Positions 18,153 through 27,900 of a DNA stretch of 64,000 bases are shown here, one piece after another (position 1 is the stretch's first letter; each line of letters starts with the position of its first letter). The translations under genes were made by a program, and so were the position numbers. The notes beneath the pieces were generated by a model, which did not search any database, was not told the DNA's origin, and was given only the letters and a program-made list of their open reading frames with translations. Source of the DNA: Streptomyces sp. NBC_01463 (lineage in GTDB: Bacteria > Actinomycetota > Actinomycetes > Streptomycetales > Streptomycetaceae); NCBI GenBank assembly GCA_036227345.1, contig CP109468.1:1054001-1118000 (forward strand), read 5' to 3'.

Positions 18153-19048
18153 GCCTGGCGCCGCGGGCGGTGCTGGTCCACCGCACGACCGAGTACGAGG
18201 AGCTGCTGGCCCGGCACGGGACGCACGGCCAGGCGGCGTTCATCCTCTCCAGCCGGGGCCGGTCCATCGACGAGGTGGCCCGGCGGCACGAAAGGACCCG
18301 GCAGGCGCTGGCCGACGTGGCGGCGGCGGTGCCGCTCCAGTGGCGCCGGTCCCGGGTGGAGCGGGCTGATCTGGACCGCTTCCTGTTCGCGCCGGAGGAC
18401 GTGGTGGTCGTCGTCGGCCAGGACGGGCTGGTCGCCAACGCCGCCAAGTACCTCTCCGGCCAGCCGGTGGTGGGCATCGACACCGATCCCGGCCGCAATC
18501 CGGGCGTCCTGGTCCGCCACCGCCCGGCCGACGCACCCGCGCTGCTGCGGGCGGCGGTCACCCCGGGCGGCCGGGCGGACGAACTCACCATGGTGGAGGC
18601 GGTGGCCGACGACACCCAGCGGCTGCTGGCCCTCAACGAGATCTACCTGGGCCCGTCCGGGCACCAGACGGCTCGCTACCGGCTCGGCCCGGACGGGGTG
18701 GACTCCCCCGCCGAACCGCAGGCCTCCTCCGGTGTGCTGGTCGGCACGGGCACCGGTGCCACCGGGTGGCTGCGCTCCCTGTGGCAGGAGCGCCGCAGCC
18801 CGCTCACCCTGCCGGGACCGACCGATCCGCGGCTGCTCTGGTTCGTCCGGGAGGCCTGGCCGTCCCCGGCCACGGGCACCTCGCTCGTCTCGGGCGAGCT
18901 CGGCCGCGAACAGGGTCTGCGGCTGACCGTCGAGTCCGACCGGGTGGTGGTCTTCGGCGACGGCATGGAGGCGGACGCGCTGGAGCTGACCTGGGGGCAG
19001 ACCGTGCGGCTCGGCATCTCGGCCACCTCGCTGCGGCTGGCCGTCTGA
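18149..19048 (+). CDS. NAD kinase-like protein with altered GGDG motif
   Basis: A 299-residue protein that resembles NAD kinases in plan: VLVHRTTEYEELLARHG at the start, an acidic nucleotide-binding motif, and LNEIYLG followed by the glycine-rich SGVLVGTGTGATGW near residue 195. The key GGDG(T) of NAD kinase is GQDGL here (about residue 93), and the DG-x-x-STPTGSTAY motif is SGVLVGTGTGATGW, so activity on NAD is uncertain. It may be a divergent kinase of a nucleotide or sphingoid-like substrate, or a binding protein. Translationally coupled to the SPFH gene. Confidence 0.7.
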   Translation: MSLAPRAVLVHRTTEYEELLARHGTHGQAAFILSSRGRSIDEVARRHERTRQALADVAAAVPLQWRRSRVERADLDRFLFAPEDVVVVVGQDGLVANAAKYLSGQPVVGIDTDPGRNPGVLVRHRPADAPALLRAAVTPGGRADELTMVEAVADDTQRLLALNEIYLGPSGHQTARYRLGPDGVDSPAEPQASSGVLVGTGTGATGWLRSLWQERRSPLTLPGPTDPRLLWFVREAWPSPATGTSLVSGELGREQGLRLTVESDRVVVFGDGMEADALELTWGQTVRLGISATSLRLAV

Positions 19049-19121
19049 CCACCGCCGGGGCCGGCCCGCCCGCCCGTAGGCTCGGTGGCACGTACCCGTC
19101 ACCGGCCTCGTGAGGAACACC

Positions 19122-19625
19122 ATGGACAGCGACGCGACTTCGCGGATCCCCGCCCGCAACTCCCGCCCGCCCCTGGCCCAGGCGGCGCTGGGTGTCGGCG
19201 TGCTCGTGCTCGACGGGCAGGGCCGCGTCCTGCTCGGCCGGCATCACAGCGGCACCTGGGAGCTGCCCGGCGGCAAGGTCGATCCGACGCACGAGTCGAT
19301 CGCGGCGGCGGCGGTGCGGGAACTCCGCGAGGAGACGGGCCTGGAGGCCGAGGAGCACGAGGTGCGCGTCTTCGCGATGCTCCACGACGCGGTCCACGGG
19401 ATCAACCGGGTCACGATGGCCGCGCTGGTGACAGCCGGGGACGGCGCCGCACAGGTGACCGAGCCCCACCTCATCAGCACCTGGCGGTGGACCCGGCCCG
19501 AGGACCTGCCGAAGGCGCTCTTCGACCCCTCCGCACAGATCCTCGCGGCCTGGCGCCCGGACCTCGGCATCGCGCATCCGCCCGTGCACCGGCTGGACAT
19601 CGTGACCGAGGGCACGCAGGCGTAG
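19122..19625 (+). CDS. Nudix hydrolase
   Basis: A 167-residue Nudix protein with a complete Nudix box, GGKVDPTHESIAAAAVREL followed by REETGL at about residues 50-74 (Gx5Ex7REUxEExGU), which binds Mg and cuts nucleoside diphosphate derivatives. The opening QAALGVGVLVLDGQGRVLLGRH and GTWELPGGK are those of the MutT/ADP-ribose group. The substrate cannot be told. ATG 19122 is preceded by GTGAGG at a good distance. No operon partner: 73 bases separate it from the gene before and a promoter follows. Confidence 0.87.
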   Translation: MDSDATSRIPARNSRPPLAQAALGVGVLVLDGQGRVLLGRHHSGTWELPGGKVDPTHESIAAAAVRELREETGLEAEEHEVRVFAMLHDAVHGINRVTMAALVTAGDGAAQVTEPHLISTWRWTRPEDLPKALFDPSAQILAAWRPDLGIAHPPVHRLDIVTEGTQA

Positions 19626-19644
19626 ACCTACACCCATTAATCAT

Positions 19645-19673
19645 TTGCCTAGGGGTCATAGGCGGCGTTAGCT
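19645..19673 (+). promoter_or_regulatory. Promoter for a probable leaderless mRNA (FBP-domain gene)
   Basis: TTGCCT (19645-19650), 17-base spacer, TTAGCT (19668-19673). The ATG at 19682 lies 8 bases after the -10 box, where transcription would begin, and no ribosome site precedes it. Confidence 0.6.
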
Positions 19674-19681
19674 TCGTAGAC

Positions 19682-20176
19682 ATGAAGGCCGTGACCGAGC
19701 AGGACATCCGCACATCGTTCGTGAATTGCTCCAAGGGAGAAGCCAAGCGCCTGCCGCTGCCCCGCGACTTCGACGAGCTGCCGTGGGACGATCTCGACTT
19801 CCTGGGCTGGCGTGACCTCTCCGCCCCGGGACGGAGCTACATCGTCACCGAGCACGAGGGCAGGCTGACCGGCATCACGCTGCGCTTCCCCTCCCAGCAG
19901 CGCGGCTTCCTGCACCGGAGCATGTGCTCGCTCTGTCTGACCACGCACCCGGGCAGCGGGGTGTCGCTGATGACCGCCCGCAAGACGGGCCCGGCGGGGC
20001 GGGACGGCAATTCGGTCGGCCTGTACATGTGCACCGACCTGGCCTGCTCGCTCTATGTGCGGGGGAAGAAGGCCGTGGCCTCGGGCGCCCGCTTCAAGGA
20101 GTCGCTGACCGTGGAGGAGCAGATCGCCCGCACGACGGCCAACCTCACCGCGTACGTCGCCAAGCTCTTCGCCTGA
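19682..20176 (+). CDS. FBP-domain (FusB-like zinc finger) protein
   Basis: A 164-residue protein of the FBP_C group related to FusB, the Staphylococcus protein that binds elongation factor G. The treble-clef zinc site is visible as MCSLCLTTH near residue 80 and MCTDLACSLYVRGKK near residue 116, with four cysteines available. The N-terminal part (IRTSFVNCSKGEAKRLPLP, then WRDLSAPGRSYIV) is as in other actinobacterial members. The likely role is helping EF-G or ribosome recycling, by analogy. The start codon coincides with the predicted transcription start. Confidence 0.82.
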   Translation: MKAVTEQDIRTSFVNCSKGEAKRLPLPRDFDELPWDDLDFLGWRDLSAPGRSYIVTEHEGRLTGITLRFPSQQRGFLHRSMCSLCLTTHPGSGVSLMTARKTGPAGRDGNSVGLYMCTDLACSLYVRGKKAVASGARFKESLTVEEQIARTTANLTAYVAKLFA

Positions 20177-20292
20177 GCGGGCCGCGGCGGACGCGGCGGC
20201 GCGGGTTCCGCCGCGCGCTGCCGTTCCGGCCCTCGCCGGCGACCCCGCCGCACGGGCAGGTGCGCGGGTCCGGCTATCCTGACCGCCGAACC

Positions 20293-20368
20293 GGACACGG
20301 GGTGCCCCACAAGGGGCTGAGAACACACCCGTCGAACCTGAACCAGTTAGCACTGGCGGAGGGATGTC
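20293..20368 (+). promoter_or_regulatory. TPP riboswitch (thi-box) containing the ribosome site
   Basis: The conserved TPP aptamer parts are present in order: GGGGTGCC, GGCTGAGA (20315-20322), ACCCGT, GAACCTGA (20334-20341), CCAGTTAGCACTGG, and GCGGAGGGA (20356-20364). GACA at 20294-20297 can pair with TGTC at 20365-20368 as P1. GGAGGG (20358-20363), part of the aptamer, is also the ribosome site of the ATG at 20371. Ligand binding would therefore hide the ribosome site directly, with no separate expression platform. Confidence 0.92.
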
Positions 20369-20370
20369 TC

Positions 20371-21771
20371 ATGTCATTGCCGTATGCCCAGGACGAGCGC
20401 GCAGCGGTGGAAGCCCGGCCCGCTTTCGGCGGGCGCATGCCCACCGCCCCCGGCGATCTGCGCGTCGAGGCGCACGGCATAGCCCCCGTGCCCGAGGACC
20501 GCCGCTACGGCGGGCCCGGCCGGCTGTTCACCGTCTGGTTCGCCCCCAACCTGACCATGACCGGGGTCTTCACCGGCACGGTCGGCATCGCGCTGGGCCT
20601 GGACTTCGCGACGGCGCTCGCCGCCGTCGTGCTCGGCACGCTGGTGGGCGCCGTGCCCACCGCGTACCTGGGCACCTGGGGCAGCCGGACCGGTGCCGGG
20701 CAACTCCCGCTCGCACGGCTGGCGTTCGGGCGGGGCGTCGTCGTCCCCGGCGCCCTGCAGTGGCTGTCGTCCATCGCCTGGGACGCGCTGATCGGTCTGT
20801 TCGGCGGGGACGCGCTGGCCCAGTTGTGCGGCTGGCCGTTCTGGCTCGGCGTGCTGGTCATGATGGCAGCGCAGGGGGCGCTCGGCGTCCTGGGGTACGA
20901 GGTGATCCACCGGCTCCAGACCGTCATGACGTTCGCGCTGGCCGCCGCCTTCCTGGTGCTCGCCACGAAGCTCCTGGACGGTGTGCACCCCGCCTCGACC
21001 GGCTCGGTGCACGGCGCCGACCGGGCCGGTGCCTTCGTCCTGACCTGCACCATCGCACTGAGCCTCGCCGTGTCCTGGGCGCCGTACGCCAGTGACTTCA
21101 GCCGCTATCTGCCGGCCACCGCGTCCCGGCCGCGGATGTTCTGGGGCACGCTGCTCGGCATCAGCGCCTCGTTCGTCGCGGTCCAGACCCTCGGGCTGTG
21201 GGGTGCGTCCGTCTTCACCGACCAGACCGCGCACGGCATCGACACCCTGCTGGGCGGCGGCGCCCTCGGCGGGTTCGGGCTGCTCGCGGTGGCGCTCGCC
21301 GCGCTGTGCAGCAACGCCATGAACGACTACAGCGGATCGCTGGCGCTGCAGACCATGGGGGTCCGCCTGCCGCGCCCCGTCGCGGCGGCACTCGCCGCCG
21401 CGCTCGGATTCCCGCTGGTGCTGTGGATGCACGCGGCCGACACCACGGCCCGGTTCCAGAACGTGCTGCTGCTCGTCGGCTACTGGATCCCCGGCTTCGT
21501 CGCGATCGTCGCCGTCGACTGGATCGTCCGGTCGAGGGCCCGCGGTGGCGCGCCGGTCGATCTGGCCGCCGAGAGCTCCCGCCCGCAACCGTGGTGGCCG
21601 GCGCTCACCGCGTTCGCCGTCGCCTTCGCGGCCGCGGTGCCGTTCATGAACACCAGCCTGTACGTGGGCCCGGTGGCCACGGCGCTGCACGGGGCCGACC
21701 TCGCCTACGGTGTGGCGTTCCTGGTGGCCCTGGCGGTCTACGCACCACTGCGGTTGAGCCGACGCTCCTGA
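20371..21771 (+). CDS. cytX: NCS1-family permease under TPP control, probable hydroxymethylpyrimidine transporter
   Basis: A 466-residue membrane protein with about 12 hydrophobic segments. FTVWFAPNLTMTGVFTGTVG near residue 50 and SWAPYASDFSRYLP near residue 235 are the NCS1 nucleobase:cation symporter signatures. The TPP riboswitch two bases upstream means it is turned off when thiamine diphosphate is plentiful, so its cargo is most likely a thiamine precursor pyrimidine, as proposed for CytX. No other thiamine gene is near. Its last 34 bases overlap the 3' end of the convergent mannosidase gene. Confidence 0.87.
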   Translation: MSLPYAQDERAAVEARPAFGGRMPTAPGDLRVEAHGIAPVPEDRRYGGPGRLFTVWFAPNLTMTGVFTGTVGIALGLDFATALAAVVLGTLVGAVPTAYLGTWGSRTGAGQLPLARLAFGRGVVVPGALQWLSSIAWDALIGLFGGDALAQLCGWPFWLGVLVMMAAQGALGVLGYEVIHRLQTVMTFALAAAFLVLATKLLDGVHPASTGSVHGADRAGAFVLTCTIALSLAVSWAPYASDFSRYLPATASRPRMFWGTLLGISASFVAVQTLGLWGASVFTDQTAHGIDTLLGGGALGGFGLLAVALAALCSNAMNDYSGSLALQTMGVRLPRPVAAALAAALGFPLVLWMHAADTTARFQNVLLLVGYWIPGFVAIVAVDWIVRSRARGGAPVDLAAESSRPQPWWPALTAFAVAFAAAVPFMNTSLYVGPVATALHGADLAYGVAFLVALAVYAPLRLSRRS

Positions 21772-24700
21772 GAGGGACCTGCGCCCGGTCCTGCCGGGCG
21801 CAGGCGCAGGGTGCGGATCTGGAAGGGGCGCATCCGCAGCTCCGCCGACGACGGGCCGGGCGGGCCCGAACCCGGCTCGGCCGGTGGCATCAGCTCCTGG
21901 TCCGGTTCTTCGAGCAGGTCGCAGTCGGCGATCCCGGCGACGGGGAAGCCCGCCGTCAGCCGTGCCGTGACCGCTCCCCCACAGGCCTCGTACAGCCGCA
22001 CGATCACGTCTCCGCTGCGGTCGTCGGCGAGCTTGACCGACTCCACGACGACATCCGTCGTGTCGAGGGTGACCAGCGCGCGGGCCTCGGCCGGAGCGGG
22101 ACGCAGGGGCAGGTTGAGCGCGTACCCGCCCGCGATGGCCTCCTCGACACCGGCGCCGGTGAGCAGGGCGTAGCTGAACGCGTGGCGCCCCCGGTCCGCC
22201 TGCGGGTCGGGGCTGTGCGGGGCCCGCAGCAGCGAGAGCCGGACGGTCGTGGTGGTGCCGCCGTCCTCCTCGCGGGTGTCGCGGCCGATGTCGTGGCCGT
22301 AGGTGGAGTCGTTGAGCAGGGCGGCGCCCCAGTGCCGTTCGCCGACGTGCACCCAGCGGTGGGCCCACAGTTCGAAGCGGGCGGCGTCCCAGCTGGTGTT
22401 CTCGTGGGTGGGCCGCTGCACATGGCCGAACTGGATCTCGGCGCTCTCCCGTTCCGCGTGCACGTCGAGCGGCCAGGCCGCCTTGAGCACGGCGTCGCGC
22501 TCCTGCCAGTCGATGTCGGTGCGGACGGTCAGCTGACGGCTCTCCGCGGTCAGTTCGAGGTGCTGGACGATCGTGGTGGCGCGGTGGGTGCGCTCGACGC
22601 GTACGGAGGCGAGCAGCGGGCCCGCGTCCGTCAGGGTCACCGAGTCGGCCTCGTCGAGGTCGTGCACGGTGTCGCGGTAGTACCGGTCGATGTTCCAGGC
22701 GGACCACAGGTTGGGGTCGTCGGGATGGATCTGGAGCAGGTTGCCCGCGGCGCCGGGCGCGATCGCCTCGCGCCGGGCGGTGCGGTCGTACACCGAGGTG
22801 ACCAGCCCCCGGCTGTCCACGACCACGGTCAGCAGGCCGTTGTCCAGGACGTATCCGCCGTCGTCGGCGCGTGCGGTGACGGCCTGGCGGGGACGGCCGA
22901 GCGTGCCGCCGGTGGCGAGCGCGGGCACGTCGGCGAGGACCGCCTCCCTGCCGTCGGAGAGCTGCTGGGCGTGCGGCAGCCCGGTGCCGCCTGCGACGAC
23001 GGCGACCTCGCGGCGGGCGTAGGGACCGGCGTTGAGCAGGGCGGGGCCGCCCGGCAGATGCCCGGCGGCGGCCCCGGTCATCGCTTCCAGCTCGGCGCGG
23101 ATCTCCCGGTACTCCCGCTCGGCCTGCTGGTGCACCCAGGCGATGGAGGACCCGGGCAGGATGTCGTGGAACTGGTTGAGCAGCACCCGCCGCCACACCG
23201 CTTCCAGCCGCTCGTACGGGTAGGGCGCGCCGGCCAGGACCGATGCCGTCGCGGCCCAGAGCTCGGCCTCCCGCAGCAGGGCCTCGCTGCGCCGGTTGCC
23301 GCGCTTGGTGCGGGCCTGGCTGGTGTACGTACCCCGGTGGTTCTCCAGGTAGAGCTCGCCGCGCCACACGGGCGGCCGGTCCTGCTCGGCGCGGGCCTCG
23401 GCGAAGAACCGGCCGGGGGCGACGATCTCGACCTTGGGTGACCCTTCGAGGTCGCGGAGCCGGCGCGCCTTCTCCAGCATGGTGCGGGTGGGCCCGCCGC
23501 CGCCGTCGCCGTAGCCGAACGGGACGAGGGAGCGCCTCGCCACACCCTTGTCCGCGAAGTTGGCCTCGGCGTGGGCGTTCTCGCTCGCGCTGAGCGAGGC
23601 GTTGTACGTGTCGACGGGCGGGAAGTGGGTGAAGATCCGGGTTCCGTCGATGCCCTCCCAGTCGAAGGTGTGGTGCGGGAGCTTGTTGGTCTCGTTCCAG
23701 GAGAGCTTCTGGGTGAGGAACCACTTGGCGCCTGCCAGCCTGGCGAGCTGCGGATAGGCGGCGGTGTAGCCGAAGGAGTCGGGCAGCCAGACGCCGTCCT
23801 GCTCGGTCCCGAACTCCTCGGCGAAGAACCGCCGCCCCATGACGAGCTGACGGGCCAGCGCCTCACCGCCGGGCAGATTGCCGTCCGCCTCCACCCACAT
23901 GCCGCCGACCGGAACCCAGGTGCCGTCGGCGGCCGCCTTCCGCATCCGGGCGAAGATCTCCGGCCGCTGCTCCTTCATCCACGCGTACTGCTGGGCGGAG
24001 GAACAGGCGAAGACCAGCTCGGGGTACTCCCGGGCCATCGTGGTCATGTTGGTGAAGGTGCGGGCGCACTTGCGTACGGTCTCGCGGACCGGCCAGAGCC
24101 AGGCGGAGTCGATGTGGGCGTGGCCGACGGCGCTCAGGGTGTGCGCGGAGGCGTGCGCGGGCCGGGACAGCACACCGGCGAGCCGGCTGCGGGCCGCTGC
24201 CGCGGAGCGCGGCACGTCGTCGGGGTCGACGGCGGCGGCCGCGCGGCGCAGGGCGTGCAGGATCTCGTGGCGGCGCGAGGACCCCTCGGGGAGCTCGTGC
24301 ATGAGCTCGTCCAGCACCTCGATGTCATGGATGAGGTGCCAGACGTCGTCCTCGCGGACCGCGATCTCCGCCTGTTCGAGGCGGTAGAGGGGGTCGTCGC
24401 CCGCGGTCTCCAAGGAGCCGTGATGGGTGTGGAGGCCGGCGCTGCCGACGATCGGCGGGTTGGCGGCCAGTTCGATCAGCAGGTCGACGGGCGAGTCCGC
24501 CGTGGCCGCATCGGTCAGCAGCACACTGCGGTGGTACGGGTGCAGCCCCTGCAGGGGCGAGCCGTGGGCGTCGTGAACCAGCCCCTCGGCCTGGCCGCCC
24601 GGCCCCCGGTCGAGGTCGAAGCCGAGGTCGAAGACGGCCTCGACACGGCGGCCCGCCCAGGCGGCGGGAATCCGCGCGGTGGCCCGCAGCCAGGTCGTCG

Positions 24701-24899
24701 ACCAGGGGCCGCCCCAGGTCCCGCCGGCCGTGAACGGTTCGTACACGGCGGTCAGGGCGTCGGCGACGGGCACGGGCTCGCCGTCGACGTGCCAGGCGGA
24801 CAGGGTGAGCGGGAGGGCGGAGGTGTACAGGGCGGGGCGGACGACGCGATCGAGCAGCGTGCGGATCCGCTGCTCGATGATCCGGCGTTCGTCGTGCAC
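21738..24899 (-). CDS. GH38 alpha-mannosidase, catalytic residues intact
   Basis: A 1053-residue cytoplasmic enzyme of glycoside hydrolase family 38. An N-terminal beta domain (1-245) precedes the catalytic barrel, with GHAHIDSAWLWP (zinc ligands His262, Asp264), WLPDSFGYTAAYPQ (nucleophile Asp374) and LNQFHDILPGSS (zinc His near 594); beta-sandwich domains make up the rest. It removes alpha-linked mannose from oligosaccharides taken into the cell. It starts with GTG 24899 behind AGGAAGGA. Last gene of the operon ThuA - Gfo/Idh - GH38 - GH38. Its end overlaps the cytX gene convergently. About 35-45 per cent similar by eye to the next gene upstream, so probably an old duplication. Confidence 0.9.
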   Translation of the reverse strand: MHDERRIIEQRIRTLLDRVVRPALYTSALPLTLSAWHVDGEPVPVADALTAVYEPFTAGGTWGGPWSTTWLRATARIPAAWAGRRVEAVFDLGFDLDRGPGGQAEGLVHDAHGSPLQGLHPYHRSVLLTDAATADSPVDLLIELAANPPIVGSAGLHTHHGSLETAGDDPLYRLEQAEIAVREDDVWHLIHDIEVLDELMHELPEGSSRRHEILHALRRAAAAVDPDDVPRSAAAARSRLAGVLSRPAHASAHTLSAVGHAHIDSAWLWPVRETVRKCARTFTNMTTMAREYPELVFACSSAQQYAWMKEQRPEIFARMRKAAADGTWVPVGGMWVEADGNLPGGEALARQLVMGRRFFAEEFGTEQDGVWLPDSFGYTAAYPQLARLAGAKWFLTQKLSWNETNKLPHHTFDWEGIDGTRIFTHFPPVDTYNASLSASENAHAEANFADKGVARRSLVPFGYGDGGGGPTRTMLEKARRLRDLEGSPKVEIVAPGRFFAEARAEQDRPPVWRGELYLENHRGTYTSQARTKRGNRRSEALLREAELWAATASVLAGAPYPYERLEAVWRRVLLNQFHDILPGSSIAWVHQQAEREYREIRAELEAMTGAAAGHLPGGPALLNAGPYARREVAVVAGGTGLPHAQQLSDGREAVLADVPALATGGTLGRPRQAVTARADDGGYVLDNGLLTVVVDSRGLVTSVYDRTARREAIAPGAAGNLLQIHPDDPNLWSAWNIDRYYRDTVHDLDEADSVTLTDAGPLLASVRVERTHRATTIVQHLELTAESRQLTVRTDIDWQERDAVLKAAWPLDVHAERESAEIQFGHVQRPTHENTSWDAARFELWAHRWVHVGERHWGAALLNDSTYGHDIGRDTREEDGGTTTTVRLSLLRAPHSPDPQADRGRHAFSYALLTGAGVEEAIAGGYALNLPLRPAPAEARALVTLDTTDVVVESVKLADDRSGDVIVRLYEACGGAVTARLTAGFPVAGIADCDLLEEPDQELMPPAEPGSGPPGPSSAELRMRPFQIRTLRLRPAGPGAGPSQERRLNRSGA

Positions 24900-24982
24900 G
24901 GTGAGGGTCCTTCCTGAGGGGAGGTGCGCCGTCCGGGCGGGGACACGGAGGGTGGGCCGGAAGCGGCGGCCGGCCGCGGGGG

Positions 24983-27900
24983 TCAGGCGCGCGGCAGGCG
25001 CAACGTCACCATCTGGAAGGGCCGGAGGGACAGGACCACCCCGTCCCCCGCGGTGTCCGGTGGCCCGGCGTCGGCGATCGGGCGCTCCAGCAGATCCGTC
25101 ACGGCGGCCCGTCCGGCGGCGAAGGCGTCCGCCGTGACCGTGGCGCGGGCGCGTCCTCCGTTCGCCTCGTAGACCCGGACGACGAGGTCGCCGCTGCGGT
25201 CGTCCGCCAGCTTCACGGCGCTCACCACCACGGCATCGTTGTCAACGGTCACCAGCGGGGCCACCTCGGCGGAACCGGTCACCCGCCGTTCGGGCACGTT
25301 CACCCGGAATCCCTCGCGCACCGCGTCACCGATCGTCGCGCCCGGCACCAGCGCGTGCCGGAAGCGGTGGACGCCCTGGTCGGTCTCCGGGTCGGGGTAG
25401 CGCGGGGCGCGCAGCAGGGAGGCCCGCACGGTCGTCGTGGTGCCCTCGTCCGCGGTGCGCACCGAACGGCTGACGTCGTGCCCGTAGGTGGAGTCGTTGA
25501 CGAGGGCCACGCCCCAGCCCGGCTCGTCGAAGTGGACGAAGCGGTGGTTGCAGGCCTCGAACTTGGCCCACTCCCAGCTGGTGTTCTGGTGGGTGGGCCG
25601 GTAGGCGTGGCCGAACTGCGTCTCGGAGGCGTACCGGTCGGCCTTCACGTCCAGCGGGAAGGCCAGCTTCAGGAACTTCTCCGTCTCGTGCCAGTCCACC
25701 TCGGTGTCGATGTCGAGCCGTCTGACGTCGGCCGGAAGCGACAGGAGCTGGGTGACCCGGGAGTCGCCGAAGACGCGGACCACCCGCACCCCGTCCGCGT
25801 CGGCGGTCAGTTCGGCGACGTCGGTGAGGTCGCTGCCGACATTCCGGTAGAAGGCGTCGACGTCCCACGCGTCCCACTGGTTGGGGAAGTCCGGGTGGAG
25901 CTGGAGCAGGTTGGCCGCCTGATCCGGCGCGATCGTCTCCCGGCCCGCGGCGATGTCGTAGGCGGAGACCACCAGTCCCCTCGCGTCGATCTCGACCCGC
26001 AGGAGCCCGTTGTCGAGGACGTGGCCGCCGCCCTCGCGTGCGGTGGGGATGACCGGCCGGTCGTGGGCGGACGCGCCGGACGCGCCACCGGCCGGGACTC
26101 CGCCGCGGGTGTGCGGGGCCGCGTTGAACACGAGTTCCGTGGTGGCCGGTCCGACTCCGGCGAGCGCGCGCTGCGCGGCGGCGATGACCGCGCCGAGCTC
26201 CTCGGCGACGCGTGCGTAGGTGGCCCGTGCCTCCCGGTGGACCCACGAGGTCGAGGAGCCGGGCAGGATGTCGTGGAACTGGTGCAGCAGCACCGTCTTC
26301 CAGATCCGGTCCAGTTGCTCGTACGGGTACGGGGCGCCGGTCCGTACGGCCGCCGTGGCCGCCCACAGTTCGGCCTCCACGAGGAGGTGCTCGCTGCGCC
26401 GGTTGCCCTGCTTCGTCTGCGCCTGGCTGGTGAACGTGGCGCGGTGCAGTTCGAGGTACAACTCGCCGACCCAGACGGGCGGGTCGGGGTATTCGGCCTC
26501 GGCCTTCGCGAAGAAGGCGGCCGGCTCCTCCCACTCGACGATCGCCGATCCGTCCAGGCTGCGCATCCGGGCCGCCTTGGCGACCATCTCCCGCGTCGTG
26601 CCGCCGCCGCCGTCGCCGAAGCCTGTCGGCGCGAGGGAGCGGGTGGCGACCCCCTTCTCCTTGAAGTTCCGTGCGGCGTGGGCTATCTGACGGCCCGACA
26701 TTTCGCAGTTGTAGCTGTCGACGGGCGGGAAGTGGGTGAAGATCCGGGTTCCGTCGATGCCCTCCCAGTCGAAGGTGTGGTGCGGGAACTTGTTGGTGCG
26801 GTTCCACGAGATCTTCTGGGTGAGCAGCCACTTGGAGCCGGCCGCCTTGATGATCTGCGGCAGACCCGCCGCGAAGCCGAACGTGTCGGGGAGCCACGCC
26901 TCGTCGTTCTCGACGCCGAACTCGTCGAGGAAGAAGCGCTTGCCGTGCACGAACTGCCGGGACATGGCCTCGGAGCCCGGCATGTTGGTGTCGGACTCCA
27001 CCCACATGCCTCCGGCGGGTACGAACCTGCCCTCCGCGACGGCCTTCTTCACCCGGGCGTACACCTCGGGGCGGTGCTCCTTGATCCAGGCGAACTGCTG
27101 GGCCTGGGACATCGTGAAGACGAAGTCGGGCTCCTCCTCCAGCAGGGCCGTCATGTTGGAGGCGGTGCGGGCCACCTTCCGCACGGTCTCGCGCAGGGGC
27201 CACAGCCAGGCCGAGTCGATGTGGGCGTGGCCGACGGCGCTGATGCGGTGGGCCGTCGGCAGGGCGGGGGCGGCGAGCACCGCGGCCAGTTCCTGCCGGG
27301 CGGCCGCCGCCGTGGCGTTGACGTCCTGGAGGTCGACGGCGTCCAGGGCGTTGCTGACGGCGCGCAGGATCTCCCAGCGGCGTGCGCCGTCGAGCGGGAG
27401 TTCCGCCATGAGTTCGCCCAGGACCTCCAGGTCCATGACGAGGTTCCACACCGCCTCGTCGCGTACGGCCAGTTCCATCCGGCCGAGCACGTACTGCGGG
27501 GCGTCGCCCGCGGTCAGCCGGTCGCCCATGAGTGTGGGCTGGAACGGCACCCCGCCGGCTTCGAGATCGGGGTTGGAGGCCGCTTCGACGTGCCAGTGGA
27601 TCTGCTCGCCGCCGACGGCCGGGGAGGCGACGGGGACGTAGGAGTTGCGGGGGTGGAGTCCCTTGACCGGGGTGCCGTCGGGCCGGTGGACGAGCCCTTC
27701 GCACTGGAATCCCGGGGTGCGTGGGGAGAATCCGAGGTCGAGCACGGCCTCGACGGTGAGTCCGGCCCACTCCTCGGGCACCGTGCCGCCGACCCTGAAC
27801 CAGCTCGTCCCCCAGGGCGCGCCCCACGGCGTGCCCGCGGCGATGGGACGGGTGGGGGCCGCGATCCCCTCCGCCACGGAGACCGGCTCCCCCGTGGTGG

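Noticed and set aside
20374..23724. An 1116-codon minus-strand frame across cytX and the first mannosidase
   Set aside because: Low-complexity shadow; both the permease and the GH38 protein are in other frames with full motifs.
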